Shown here: piece after piece, positions 33,731 to 45,200 of the stretch
Numbering within the stretch: the first letter of the stretch is position 1
How the letters are laid out: the number at the start of each line of letters is the position of its first letter
Assembly: GCA_012934845.2 (NCBI GenBank)
Contig: WNNJ02001076.1
Coordinates: forward strand, 1 to 64,000
Origin: Pomphorhynchus laevis
Taxonomy: Eukaryota > Acanthocephala > Palaeacanthocephala > Echinorhynchida > Pomphorhynchidae
Length of the DNA stretch: 64,000 nucleotides
Direction: 5' to 3'
Notes under the pieces: generated by a model
The model's database searches: none
What the model was told of the DNA's origin: nothing
What the model saw: the letters and a program-made list of their open reading frames with translations, nothing else
Program-made: the position numbers and the translations under genes

Positions 33731-36660
33731 TATTGATCCATCCTCGTTAGATATATTTCCTACTGGACTATCTATAAACTCAAGAACCAGTAAATGTTCA
33801 ACTCAAATTATTAACGTCGCTTATACAAATATTCGTAGTATAGTATCGAAGATTGACAAATTTCGGAACAGATTCTTTACATATAAACCTCAAATAATTG
33901 CAGTTACCGAAACTTGGATCCGTCACGATATTGCTGATAGTATGGTAGCTGTGGATGGGTATTCTATCATCAGGATTGATCGTAAAGTACTCACTACCAT
34001 CAATTCACAAGTACCATACGTGTCAGTATAACACAAAATCGTCAGCATCTATACATTGATCGACATAAAGTGCAACACCGCTTCATCGTCGTACTTTACG
34101 ATCAACCCTGATGATAGAATTTCTATCATCAGGATAGAATTATTCTATCATCAGGGTTGATCGTAAAGTACGACGATGAAGCGGTGTTGCACTTTATGTC
34201 GATCAATGTATAGATGCTGACGATTTTGTGTTATACTGACACGTATGGTACTTGTGAATTGATGGTAGTGAGTCTATCCTATGCAAGAAATAAAGTTACT
34301 ATTGTACTATGTTATAGATCTCCATGTAGCTTCGTTCTCACTCAGGAATTCTCAGATAGTTTGACAAAGGCAGCGATGGGTAACCGGTTTCTCTGTTTAG
34401 GATACTTCAATATTTCCAGCATCAATATGGATGATCCTCATTCAGAAATAGCCTCTTCTAGTAAACTAGAGCATGACTTGCGGAATTTTCTATTAGATAA
34501 CCTACTTCTTGTTCAGCATGTATCAGCACCAACTAGGATTATGAATGATCAAAGTTCTTTGTTGGATTTAATTTTACCTAAAACATTAACAGATGTGCAT
34601 GACATTATGCATAAAGCACCCATAAGAGTTAGTGATCATTGTGTATTGCTTTATCACTTCTCAGAGATTTCAAATAATATTATTGACGAAGTCGAAACTA
34701 AAATCTTCAAACATTGTTGGTATCGTGCAGATCAGTTTAAAATTCTTCAAGCAGCATCGACTATGAACTTTGTAGGCGCTAGCGACGATGTTGAAGATTG
34801 TTGGAAGGTTTTCCGTTCAGCAATGTGTGAATTAATAAAAAATACGTTCCTACCAAGATCGTACATAAAAATAAAAAAGTGAATGTTCCGTGGTTTAATC
34901 GAGAACTTAAATCAGAACTAAGACGAAAAAACCGACTGTTTAAACTAAGCTGCAAGGACGATACTTATCGACAGGAATACGTCAATTGTCGTAACGTTCT
35001 CGAAAAGCTTAAAAAACGCAAAAAATTAAACTACGAAATGACAATAGCTGCGAACTTTCATACTACACCAAAACGATTTTGGGCTTACATACGTAGAAAT
35101 AGGACAATTCCTCCTGCGATTTCGTCTATTCGTATTAATAATAACTTTATCACATCGCTTCAAGCTGTAACTGACACGTTTGCGTCGACTTTTCAACTCG
35201 TAACTAATAACAGAAACTAACCAGCAATCTCATGTAAGCCATTCACAAAGTTATTTTGATGTTACAACCGAGGAGGTTTATAGTTTGTTAAATTCTTTAC
35301 GACATTCATCACCTGGTCCGGATAGATTACATCCCCAAATACTAAGGATATTATCTATTCACCGTTAGCTTACTTGTTTCAACTATCACTAGCTAAGTCA
35401 ATTCTACCGTTAGATTGGAAAATCGCCACTGTAGTGTCAGTCTACAAAAAGGAGATCGTCACAATCCTGAAAATTATAGAGCAATAAGCCTTACAAGTGT
35501 TGTTTACAAGATGTTAGAGGGCATATTATGTTAGAGGGTGTAGATTACTATCTGACTCGTTGGATTGAGAACTTCTTGAGTAGTCGACAATTTTGTGTAA
35601 GAGTAGGTAATGCTTTTTCATCTAAACGCAGTGTTATACGTGGTGTACCTCAAGGAACGGTTCTCGGGCCATTATTATTTTGCATTTTTATCAACGAGTT
35701 GTTGAGATCGCTTAATGTACCACACTTAGCCTATGCTGACGATTTGAAGTTATGGAATGTGATCTCGACTGAACGAGACTGTTTGTCATTGCAGCGTGAC
35801 CTGGATTTAGTGTATGAATGGAGTCTTACTACAGGAGTATCATTAAACCTGGAAAAGTGTAAGAATATGAGATTGGGTCGTGGACGCAAAGGATGTCATA
35901 CCTACTTCATTGGTGTAAAAGAACTTGAGATAGTTTCGACTCATCGTGATCTTGGTATTTTGATCGATTCATCTTTAAAGACACGACATCATTACAACAT
36001 TCAATTAGGCAAAGCTAGAAAAATGATGCACACTATCAAAAATTGCTTTCTGAAAATAAATCCATCGTCGTTCAGGTGCTGTTTAACTCGTTATTGAGAC
36101 CAATACTTGAGTATTGCTCTCCATCTTGCTTCCCATGTACACGGACTGAACTGAATGCTGTCGATGGAGTTCTTCGCCGTATTACCCGTTTATGTCCAGA
36201 CTGTAAGTATTTACCTTATCGTGAGAGACTTAAAGTGATTGGCATATTTGACATGAAGGTGAGGTTAATGTTTATCGACTTGGTTGCAACGTGGAAATTA
36301 TTGCACAAATTTGATGGATATCCTCGAAATATTATGGTGTGTCGTAATAATAGATCCAGGCGACATCATTCGATGACAATTTTTAAACAGCATACTGGGA
36401 AACTATCGCCTGTCACAAGATTGTCAAGACGTGTAGTTAACGTGTGGAATAGTCTTCCTGAATACGTTGTTGCCTCCACAACGCTGACTTTATTTAAGAA
36501 GCGATTGCGAATATGTCTGGAACAGATCGATAATATGGAGAAGCTATCGTATCCCTGATTTTCTTAACTCTATCAATTCTACATTTTGTTTAATTTTTAT
36601 TTTATTTTTTCGTGAGCAGACTGAACAGCCATATAGGCTTTGTCTTGTATGTTATTTTAT
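33731..36660 (+). pseudogene. LINE-D ORF2 (APE endonuclease, RT) and 3' UTR
   Basis: Endonuclease: NVAYTNIRSIVSKIDKF and PQIIAVTETWI (33800-33930), interrupted by a 132-bp inverted duplication (33989-34273), then GVALYVDQCIDADDF and SDHCVLLYHF. RT: NSLRHSSPGPDRLHPQIL near 35290, GVPQGTVLGPLLFCIFINEL and LAYADDLKLWNVI (35640-35760), then the C-terminus to 36558. The RT motif with the first catalytic Asp is missing. An 11-mer ATGTTAGAGGG lies at 35511 and 35528, where about 340 bases are absent relative to LINE-F. The 3' end, after TTGTCTTGTATGTTAT, is interrupted by R-A. Confidence 0.83.
33989..34273. repeat. Perfect 132-bp inverted duplication inside the LINE-D endonuclease
   Basis: Arms 33989-34120 and 34142-34273 are exact reverse complements, with a 21-base spacer. 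The right arm is in coding orientation and encodes GVALYVDQCIDADDFVLY, so the left arm is the added one. The lack of any mismatch shows that the event is recent compared with the decay of the element, or that it is a conversion or an assembly artefact. Confidence 0.95.
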
Positions 36661-36757
36661 TTTTTTTAAGAATAATAACTTTATTGAAAAAGAAAAGTAA
36701 ATTTTACAGAAATTAGGTTCCCGTCGCGCATTCGCAGACATAGTGAAGAAGACATAA

Positions 36758-38863
36758 TTAGACTTCGAGCACAGCGCAAAACTCGCTGTGGTGGGTAGTC
36801 ATAAGATTAATAGGTTTGGAACAGCTGGAACGTGGCGAGCGTAAGCATGCGGAAACTGATCGTGCGATTTCAAAACTGATGTCTCGTTTCATCTTTATGG
36901 CTAGATCAGGATAAGAACGCGTTGACCGATGCGTCAGTTTTGAAGCCGTGGTTTTGATTAATCTTTCCGCTTCAATGCCCATTCCTCCCGAAGTGGAGAA
37001 AATAAGAGGTATGAAAGACCCTCGTTCAACTAGCGCAATCCGTTCACTGTATTTGGCTTTCTTGCGACTCTCGTTGTATTCGAAAACAGACTCAGGCTTC
37101 AATGATATGTTCGATTGAGCAGGTGCAGCAAATACATTAACATCAAAAAATGTTCGCTCAAATCGACTACCGTGTAGCCCGGAACAAACTATGTCAAGAC
37201 GCGCGCTTGGATCACGGGTTGTTGTTGTTCGTTCGAAATTAATATTTTCAGGAACCTCGGTTAGCTGAGGTTCGCAAGCTACGCCGTGAGATATGCGGCT
37301 AAGATAGTGTGAGATGATGTCGCGGACTGCATTATGCCGGATCGAAGGCAAAGCACCTCGTCTACATGATAAGGAATGAGCCACACTGACTCGAGTGCCG
37401 CAAATGCAGTTGCTAACTCCAATCTTAGGATCAGTATGTCCATACCTTGCGTTCAAAGCATCCCTGAATTCGTTCGAAGAAAGATGAAAATTTTCATGCT
37501 TGAGCGGAAGCGCACTTAACCACGAAGAAGCTCCACTGCGAGCAGCATGCGCGATCAGATTACTGGTTTCGGGTATCGCTAAGATCGGAATTTTAGAGAG
37601 GCGTTCTTGGTGAGATAGTGATCGTAGTGTCTTGATTTCGCTAAGCATAGTTTTCTGCCTCTCTCTTAGGCTATCGCCACCTGAACCAGAATTATAGGTT
37701 GAAATTAGCATGTTTGAGGATTTGCGTTCAAGTGTGGCTATGGTTGCAGGGTTCGCGATACCAATACCTCCAAATTTTAAAGGAGAGCACAATATTGACT
37801 TCCAGTCTTCATCGAGGTCCCAGGACACGAAGTTTGGGAGAAGCTGTGTGATTAAAGTGTGTGACAGATCCGACCAGATAGTGGCTGAGCAGTCGCAGGT
37901 GCGCATTATGTGTGTCCACTTAAATTGGACGGAGTTGATTAATCCTGCAAAAGCGACATGCGGATCTACCTTGGCAACATAATCGAGACGTTGCAGCATT
38001 GTGGTCCATGTAGACAGAAGTTTTGCGGTTGCTGCATTTACAAAATCGTTGGACCCGACTGGACTGCCGAGAATGATGATTCCATCGGTGGAAGTTTTTA
38101 TTTCGGGGTCGGGGAGGTTCGATTGATCAATATGAAGGTGTGATAGGAGGTGAGACTTACGTGTGTTTACGAAATAGCCATACTTTGGTCCATCGGTATG
38201 AAGCACTTCCCATACCTGTTTCAAAACGTCAGTGGTCCCAATAAAGTTGGCGTCATCTGCATACCATTTTTGGGAGACCGACGGAACTTTGCGTTGAATT
38301 GCTTTTATCAAAGGGAGAGAGGTCAGGGCGAAGCCAGCCATCGCAAAAGGATCGCCCTGGGTGAAACCTTCGGTGGAGTATAAGCTTTGACTTCCCACAA
38401 TGAGTTGTGCAGGGTTTGCGTAGACATTACGAAGAGCCCGAGAAAGCGACGGGCATACGAAATCTATGTTGTGTAATGCCACCGCTCTGTTTGTTCGGTT
38501 GAAAGCATTTGAAGCATCGATTGACAAAATACAGCGATCGTCGTGACGGTTAAACTCATCTCTAAGTGTGCTGATGGCGACTTCGATACCGCCTTTTTGA
38601 GAAGCCCCTAATTGAACGGACCCAGCAACGTCCTGAATGTCATTGCGAACAATATCTAGAATGGCCCGGCTTATAATGCGTCTGACAGTATTGCAAATAC
38701 CTATGGGGCGGATTCCTCCTGACTTTTTCTCTAAAGCAACCAGACGGCAAGCGGTGAAAGCATCTAAAGTTCCTGGAGTGAGTGGTTCTGTTGCGACGAA
38801 GATAGCGAATTTGGCAAGTGCTTTGGCTAGGCTGAGTGAGTTCGAATCAAAATCTGTCAGCAT
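36758..38863 (-). CDS. R-A LINE: reverse transcriptase with restriction-like endonuclease
   Basis: The 701-codon frame has RT motifs with all three catalytic Asp: CILSIDASNAFNR (D116), EGFTQGDPFAMAGFAL and QKWYADDANFIG (Y201-D204). A zinc knuckle follows, CICGTRVSVAHSLSC (C486, C488, H496, C500). After that comes a nuclease-like segment with D557 in ARLDIV and D574 in TFFDVNVF, which fits a PD-(D/E)XK fold. The end has GGMGIEAERLIKTTASKL and SFEIARSVSACLRSPRSS. RT plus C-terminal knuckle and nuclease is the R2/R4/NeSL layout. I know close relatives only from unnamed cnidarian and arthropod proteins, so I do not assign a clade. Confidence 0.88.
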   Translation of the reverse strand: MLTDFDSNSLSLAKALAKFAIFVATEPLTPGTLDAFTACRLVALEKKSGGIRPIGICNTVRRIISRAILDIVRNDIQDVAGSVQLGASQKGGIEVAISTLRDEFNRHDDRCILSIDASNAFNRTNRAVALHNIDFVCPSLSRALRNVYANPAQLIVGSQSLYSTEGFTQGDPFAMAGFALTSLPLIKAIQRKVPSVSQKWYADDANFIGTTDVLKQVWEVLHTDGPKYGYFVNTRKSHLLSHLHIDQSNLPDPEIKTSTDGIIILGSPVGSNDFVNAATAKLLSTWTTMLQRLDYVAKVDPHVAFAGLINSVQFKWTHIMRTCDCSATIWSDLSHTLITQLLPNFVSWDLDEDWKSILCSPLKFGGIGIANPATIATLERKSSNMLISTYNSGSGGDSLRERQKTMLSEIKTLRSLSHQERLSKIPILAIPETSNLIAHAARSGASSWLSALPLKHENFHLSSNEFRDALNARYGHTDPKIGVSNCICGTRVSVAHSLSCRRGALPSIRHNAVRDIISHYLSRISHGVACEPQLTEVPENINFERTTTTRDPSARLDIVCSGLHGSRFERTFFDVNVFAAPAQSNISLKPESVFEYNESRKKAKYSERIALVERGSFIPLIFSTSGGMGIEAERLIKTTASKLTHRSTRSYPDLAIKMKRDISFEIARSVSACLRSPRSSCSKPINLMTTHHSEFCAVLEV

Positions 38864-39393
38864 GTGAAGCCATGAGCGAGCATCAATTCCGGACCGACCC
38901 GAGCTTCCTTTGGTTTTTTACTCGATCTGATAATGTGTGTTTCGTCCAGAGCATAGAACCGGCTGAGATGATGTACTTTGGATCCAGGGAACGGGGTAGT
39001 CAAGAGGGTATCTGGATCAGCTTGATGTGCCTCGGGGTGTAAGTCTTGAAGCATTGATATTACTGAAGTGCCATCAATGATATGTTGTGGATGCAGGGCT
39101 TTTGTTTCAATCGTGTCTTCTAGCACAGTCGAGCTGGCTCTTATTTGGCCCTTTGTTACTAGGCCTTGATAACGTTTAACCCAGCTTCTCGGTGGAAGAG
39201 GCTTGCGGGATCCGAAATTACTTTGCAGATACAAAGCTTCGTTATAAAGAGTTTCGTAATCTTTATTTTGCCAACTGACTAATCTTCGCTCGAGAGTCTT
39301 GCGAATCAGCGAGATTTTTCTAGATGGTATTCTTTGCAAAATACAGTGAGAGAAGACCGTTGTTTTCTGTAGTAGTGTCCGAGTGTCGGACAC
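38857..39393 (-). pseudogene. R-A LINE: N-terminal part of the same ORF, one frameshift away
   Basis: Starts MSDTRTLLQKTTVFSHCIL, contains LVSWQNKDYETLYNEALYL and SVISMLQDLHPEAHQADPDT, and leaves the frame at KKPKEARVG. The neighbouring frame continues as SGIDARSWLHMLTDFD, which runs straight into the RT frame. So a single one-base shift near 38895-38900 separates the two halves, and the element is otherwise close to intact. Confidence 0.8.
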
Positions 39394-39399
39394 TACTAT
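39369..39399 (-). other. R-A LINE 5'-terminal hairpin
   Basis: AGTAGTGTCCG (39371-39381) pairs perfectly with CGGACACTACT (39387-39397) around AGTGT. R2 elements carry a self-cleaving ribozyme at their 5' end; this stem may be part of such a fold, but the catalytic strands cannot be identified by eye. Confidence 0.55.
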
Positions 39400-39412
39400 G
39401 GTCTTGTATGTT

Positions 39413-39435
39413 ATAATAATAATAATAATAATAAT
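39413..39435. repeat. (AAT)n microsatellite
   Basis: About eight units, right after the R-A target duplication. It is likely the original 3' tail of LINE-D; LINE-E ends similarly (AATAAATAATAATAAA at 40743-40758). Confidence 0.85.
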
Positions 39436-40760
39436 ATTGCATCGGCGATTACTATCCTACCTTGAATCATTGAACTTGTTAGATAATTCGCAACATGGTT
39501 TTCGTCCTAAACGTTTTTGCATGTCAAATCTTTTATGTGCATGCGAACCATGGGTTGATGCAGTTGCGCAGGGTAATGCTGCTGATATCGTGTATTTCGA
39601 CTTCAGTCGGGCCTTTGATAGAGTTCCCCACAATATGTTGACTAAGGCTCTTACAGATTACGGAATTGAAATTCCTATTATTCGATGGATTAACGCTTTC
39701 CTATCTGATCGTTCTTTCAGAGTTCGAGTTAGAAATTGTCTATCTAGACCGTCAAATTATTATTATGGGTCCATTATTATTCGTCATATTTCTGAATAGT
39801 TTGCTACGCTCTCTAAAATGTAAAAAATTAGCATTCGCGGATGATCTTAAAATATGGAATGTCATAACATGCCATGCCTATATGCAACACTTACAAGATG
39901 ACATAAATATGGTTAATAAGTGGATCGAACTGACCGGAATCATGATTAACATTACTAAATGTGTCCACCTCAGATTTGGTCGTAGTGATTTACCAAATGA
40001 TTATTATGTTTGCGGTGAGATTATTCCCACAAATTCGTATACAAAAGATCTTGGGATAATTGTTCAGAATTCGTTTAAAACCGACCTCAATACTGAAAAT
40101 ATATACAACATGTCGATGAAAAGTATTTACATGATCAAAAATACCTTTAGTTCGCTTCCACCGTCTCAGTTCTCACTATTATATAAGGCGTTGATCATAC
40201 CAATCATTGATTATGCTTCGCGGGTGGCTTTTCCTTCTACGCGTGGTGAAATAAACCAATTAGAAAAGATTCTTCGCCGATTTTCCAATCTATGCTTTGG
40301 TCTTCGGAACCTTGCCTACTGTGATAGACTAAGCCAACTAAATATTACTTCAGTTTACACGAGATATGTGTACAATGATTTATTACAGTTATGGCGAATG
40401 ATCCATGTCTTTCCTGGTTATTCATCGGAATCCGTTATTCTAAATGATCGTCCGAGCCACAGAGGACACTCTTTATCAGTTGTTGTTCAATCACACCGGA
40501 AATGTCATAGATACTTGCGATTATCTCACAGAGCGGTAAACCTATGGAACCTATTGCCGAATTTGATCGTGTCTTTGACACAGTACAAATCATTCCAGAA
40601 TGCGCTGAGCATGTGGATAAAAAGAGAAGAATCTTCGCGGGAAATAAATAACTATTCGTGACAATTATCATTGCTGAACTACTTTTTTCTTTCTTAATAT
40701 TGTGATCAGACAAAATGACTCTTTTACGTGTCAAATTCTTGTAATAAATAATAATAAATA
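39436..40760 (+). pseudogene. LINE-E, CR1-like, 5'-truncated RT to 3' tail
   Basis: Opens with HRRLLSYLESLNLLDNSQHG, then FRPKRFCMSNLL, DIVYFDFSRAFDRVPHN (first catalytic Asp), GPLLFVIFLNSLL and KKLAFADDLKIWNVI (FADD box). It runs on to the C-terminus SHRAVNLWNLLPNLIVS and a stop at 40661. One shift lies near 39765. The motif-B box (GVPQG) is lost at that point. The 3' UTR ends with an ATA-type tail. It is a sister of LINE-D with clear sequence differences. Confidence 0.85.
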
Positions 40761-41090
40761 TAAGGGATCGTTTCCTAGAGGTAAGTTATAAAATTGACAA
40801 AGGACCATTTCTACGAAATTTTACAACTTTAGATTTGTTGGTGTTGACCGTAAGTGCTTTATCTAAACAATAAATATAAAAACAATTAAGGAAAAGTTGA
40901 GAAGAATTTAAATCATTGGATAACATCATAAGGAGATAACTGTTGTAGAAAATTCGCTATTATTTACAGCCTGTTTAAGATAAAAATAAGATAATAATAT
41001 CATTTGTCCAATGATGCATTCAATGTGATCTTATACATGACGTTTAAACATCGTGTGGAAATAAATTGAAGATTATTACTCACGAATTTT
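40761..41090. other. AT-rich spacer
   Basis: No gene or strong repeat. Confidence 0.4.
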
Positions 41091-41477
41091 CGACTTATAC
41101 CAATCTCCCAACATCTTGGAAAATATCTGCTGCTAATTCTTTGTTTTTAAGAAGAAAGATGATTGTTTCCGATATAAATGAACTTGAATAAAATAATAAG
41201 ATAATTAGAATTCTATTAGATAAAAACGGTTTGCCATCATGGGTAATTAAAAAGGCTTTATACAAAAGTACCAAAACTGATAAAGATGTTGTTTTTGCCC
41301 CAGAACGAGAAAAGGAATACATGATTACCATTTACACATAATTTTTGGAATATTTATTTCAAAAGATTTGATTCAAACAATAAAACATTAAATACTTCAA
41401 ATATTGTTTGGTATAATAGTAAAATAACGAAGTTACACAACATTTTGAAAAAGAAACCCAAACATAATAATGATAAT

Positions 41478-41830
41478 AATATAATAATACAAATTTATTT
41501 AATGTGGCAAATGCGTACAAGCTGTACGCTTACAAGTCCACAAACAAAAATGAGAAAGTCAAGCAGATAAATTGTTAAAATGGGATCGGATTTGTCGTTT
41601 GAAGCACTGCAGGGAAGTTGATTGGCGTATATGAATGGGCAGATGATTCCACGATAGAAGAGCAGCCACCAGGAAGGAGCGGAGTCCAAAGGAGGTAGAG
41701 TAGTTTGGGACATGTAAAAGAAGGGAATTACAGGAACGCAAGGAACGGTAAACAGGACGAGAATTATCAAGAAAAGGAAGGTTGATAAATGAAGGGGTAT
41801 GAAAAGTTACAAAGCGGAAAGCATGGAGTT
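41478..41830 (-). pseudogene. NL-2c LINE, 3' part, nested in PLE-5
   Basis: Minus strand, from the C-terminal RT block (SCNSLLLHVPNYSTSFGLRS, then SWNHLPIHIRQSTSLQCFKR) to the 3' hairpin (41504-41541). The hairpin inner stem is GCGTAC/GTACGC, the NL-2 form. Confidence 0.83.
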
Positions 41831-41894
41831 GTTTATAATTTTTTTTGTGAAAAATGCGATAAAATATATATGTGGGTCAAACAGGCCAACCATT

Positions 41895-41996
41895 AAACAG
41901 GCCAACCATCTTTGATGTTCTTTTTTTGTTTGTTAGTGGTCATGTAAGCGTGCATTTTGCACGCATTTGCCACGTTAAATAAATTATTGTATTATT
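41895..41996 (+). repeat. NL 3'-end-only insertion (~100 bp)
   Basis: Holds only TTTGTTAGTGGTCATGTAAG and the 3' hairpin (41936-41973), then AATAAATTATTGTATTATT. It splits the PLE-5 nuclease between GQPL and SRLNQHK. AAACAGGCCAACCA is repeated at its left border. Such short inserts behave like SINE-sized products of NL retrotransposition. Confidence 0.75.
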
Positions 41997-42235
41997 ATTA
42001 GAGTCTAGATTAAACCAACACAAATACACATTAAAAAAGGTCCTCAGTAGCGCTATTGTAGACCATAGTTTAAATTTAGATCAAAATAATGACTATAATA
42101 ATACTGTTGTTTTAGCAAAAGAAACCAATTGTTTAAATAGAAGAATTCTCGAGGCTTATTACATTCATAAAACTCCAATATTATTATGCCGAATAATTAA
42201 CCTGACGTAACTTTAAATATTTTGTAAATATGATG

Positions 42236-45200
42236 TAAATGATCATTTAGTTTAAAGTGTTCTAAAGTGAAATTATTACAGACCAATGGCCATTATACCC
42301 TAGTTCAAACAGCTAATAGTAAAAAAGTTAACGTGTCCGTCATAAAGCTAGCTCGATATTCCCAAGATCAAGTTGATAGATGTGCAGATGTTGCGGTAGA
42401 AACGCTGGAAGTAAGCGAAGAAAGTCGAGTGGATTCGAATAGAAGTCTTCATTCTCCCTTCCATTATAATGAATCAGCTGCTGAGGCGGAATAGTATATT
42501 CCCCAAAATGAGTACATTAACGAATCGTCGTTTAACGATCAACACGTACCGAATTCAGACAATAACGGGGAACCACTGTTGAAGAGAAGCGAACGAAATA
42601 AGAAACCTCCCAAGTATTTGGATAATTACGAATGGGAAAGGGGAAAGTGTCATGATATTGGATAATGTGAACATTACTTATGCTTGTTACATTGTTTCCT
42701 TGTATTTATTTAATTATAGATTGCTGAATAAAACCATCATTTGGTAAAAAGTCCACAACAATTTTTTCAGTGAAGTTTCGACTATCGTCACATGGGAAAG
42801 CTTATAACACCCAGCACGTTCAGTCTAGAGCCGGACGCGGGTAACGCTCAAGACGAGTAGAATCATTGGCGTCAGAAGTTGTTCAACTTTTTTCTTTGTA
42901 AAGGGATATTACAGATGAACAGAAGAGATTTATACTCGTTAATTTTTTATCTTTACGTCTCTACAAGCTTATTAAAGACTGTGCTACATTTGATTCCGCC
43001 ATAAATACACTTAATGAAAAGTTCAAGAGGCCAATCAACGTCATTTTTGCGCGATTCCAATTGCATACATTCAGGCAAGAAAAATCTGTATGCATCTCTA
43101 ATTATGTTCGACAGCTGGAAGATCTCGCCTCACAATGTGATTTTAAGCAGTAGACGCGGAAATAAACCGCAAAAATCAAATCACAGATTCGTTCATTCAA
43201 GGGATATATAACTCCTATATGTTTTGCTTAACAACAAGCAGCCTTATTTGTCCCTCCGACAATACGAGTCAAGCGACTGTTGAGCAAAAAAATGACGAAT
43301 CCGAACAACTCGTCAAAAATCATAAACAATTGTTCAACGCTGCCCTCCATAACAGTAGATTCTGCTTATTCTGCGGCAATAACTATCATCCTCGTACTCA
43401 ATGTTCGGCACGTGATGTCACATGTTTCAGTTGCCTAAAATATGGGCATTTCGCCAAAGTATGCCGCTCAAAACATAGGATTCGAAATCTACTTCATCTG
43501 CGATCTGTTCAATCTCTAAACCTTCTTCGATAGATCAGAATTCACTGACGCGTGTTCGTATTGATGATAAGTTAGCCGAGGATCCTGTAGATACCAGCAG
43601 CTGCGAGAATTTTATCGAGTCAAATCTTGTGGATAGACTGGTACTCCATACAACTCCATGTTACAAAAGGGTATATATGGTTTCTTCTGCATTTTCGGCA
43701 ATTATCGAGTCAATGCTTGGTTTCGATTGAATGCAACAATACAGTTTATGAACACTGCCGCTTCTCCGTTATTCAATCCTTGTGTACCGATGTTATATTG
43801 GGTAGGGAATTCATGAAATACCACGCGTATGTAAAATTTTCCCTTGGTGGAAAACTTCCTGGACTGACGGTCGTAAGCACACTAAGTACGGTGGCAATCA
43901 AAATTCATCCAATCACTCTTTTTCCAAACCTTCCGTATAATCTTTCATCATATGCCACTAAATCAAGGCGACAAACACCTTTAAATGCCGTATTTACACG
44001 AAGTGAAATAGATAAACTTCTAAAAGCTGACATTATCGAAGAAAGTCGTTCTGCTTGGAGAGCACAAGTCTTAGTCGTCACAAATCGAAATGGCAAAAGT
44101 AGAATGGTAGCTGACTACTCCCGAACAATCAATCGCTTTACAACGCTAGATGCGTATCCACTGCCAAATATCGGGCATCTGATATCAAAGATCGCATCAC
44201 ATTCAGTGTTCTATACCGTCGTCTTATCTAATGCCTATAATCAAATTCTATTACTGAAAGAGGACAAGCAATACACTGCCTTAGAAGCAGAGGGACCATT
44301 GTATCAATTTCGCAGGATCCCACTCGGATTAACTAATGCAGTTTCAGTATTTCAACGCGTCATGAACACGATTATGGAAGAGTACAAATTGGAAGGAGTG
44401 TATCATATTTGGACGACATTATTATTTGCGGTCACCATTATAACGAACATGACATAAGACTCACCAAATTCGTCGACGTCATCCATAAATTGAATATCAA
44501 GCTTGCGGGAGAGAAATCAAATCTTCGAAAAACCAAACTCAACTTCCTTGGGTATACAATTTGTCGAGGTTGTGTGTAGCCCGATACTGATCGTATTCGT
44601 CCTCTTATATCGTATCCCATTCCTGAGAATAACACAACTTTGAAGCGACTTTTTGGATTACTGGCTTATTATGCCAAATAGATTCCCGCCCCTTTTCGAC
44701 GAAAATTCGACCGTTGGTTGATTGCAGCCAATTTCCCTTTAATCAGAGTATCATTCAGAGAATAATCGAACTGAAGATGGAAATTTCTAATTCATTTCGT
44801 TGCGCTTACAATCCAGACCTTCCATTGACGGTAGAAACCGACGATTCTTATTCGTCTATTGGCACTGTTCTTATTTACGATAATCAGCCAATCGCTTTTT
44901 ATTCGCAGAGCTTACTTAAATCATCATTACGACAGTCAAGCTTCGAAAAAGAGGCTTTTGCTATAGTAGAAGCCCTTCAACATAGGACACACTTTCTGAT
45001 GGGCAGAATTTTCGACGTGATTACTGATCACAGATCTGTTGCCTTTATGTTCAATCAAAATTTTGCAAACCGAATCAAAAACGACAAGGTTGCTCGTTGG
45101 AGATTAGAGTTGGTGCCGTACAAGTTTGCAATCAAATATAGTCCAGGCAATGCCAACAAAGCAACTGATGCAAGGTCAAGAATTACATGTGCAACTAGCG

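Larger units (their letters stand above)
36656..39400 (-). mobile_element. R-A LINE, full insertion with 14-bp target-site duplication
   Basis: The 14-mer GTCTTGTATGTTAT lies at 36642-36655 and 39401-39414 and bounds the element. The 3' end has an A-rich tail (TTAAAAAAAATAAAA on the minus strand). The 5' end carries an 11-bp stem with 5-base loop (39371-39397), and the first Met codon of the ORF falls inside it. The insert landed in the 3' tail of LINE-D, just before the AAT repeat at 39413-39435. The length of 2.7 kb is short for an R2-like LINE, so an N-terminal DNA-binding region may be lost or never present. Confidence 0.88.
41091..42235 (+). pseudogene. PLE-5 fragment: post-RT linker and GIY-YIG domain, with two nested NL inserts
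   Basis: The plus strand has TNLPTSWKISAANSLFLRRK, then ILLDKNGLPSWVIKKALYK, the linker of Penelope-like proteins. An NL-2 copy interrupts at ~41478-41830. Near 41840-41894 the plus strand reads FCEKCDKIY and YVGQTGQPL, the GIY-YIG core. A second NL insert (41895-41996) follows, then SRLNQHKYTLKK and VVLAKETNCLNRRILEAYYI, the end of the nuclease domain. The element is decayed and has no RT here. Confidence 0.75.

Noticed and set aside
37710-38867. Several plus-strand frames of 60-90 codons
   Set aside because: They are shadows of the R-A reverse transcriptase on the minus strand.
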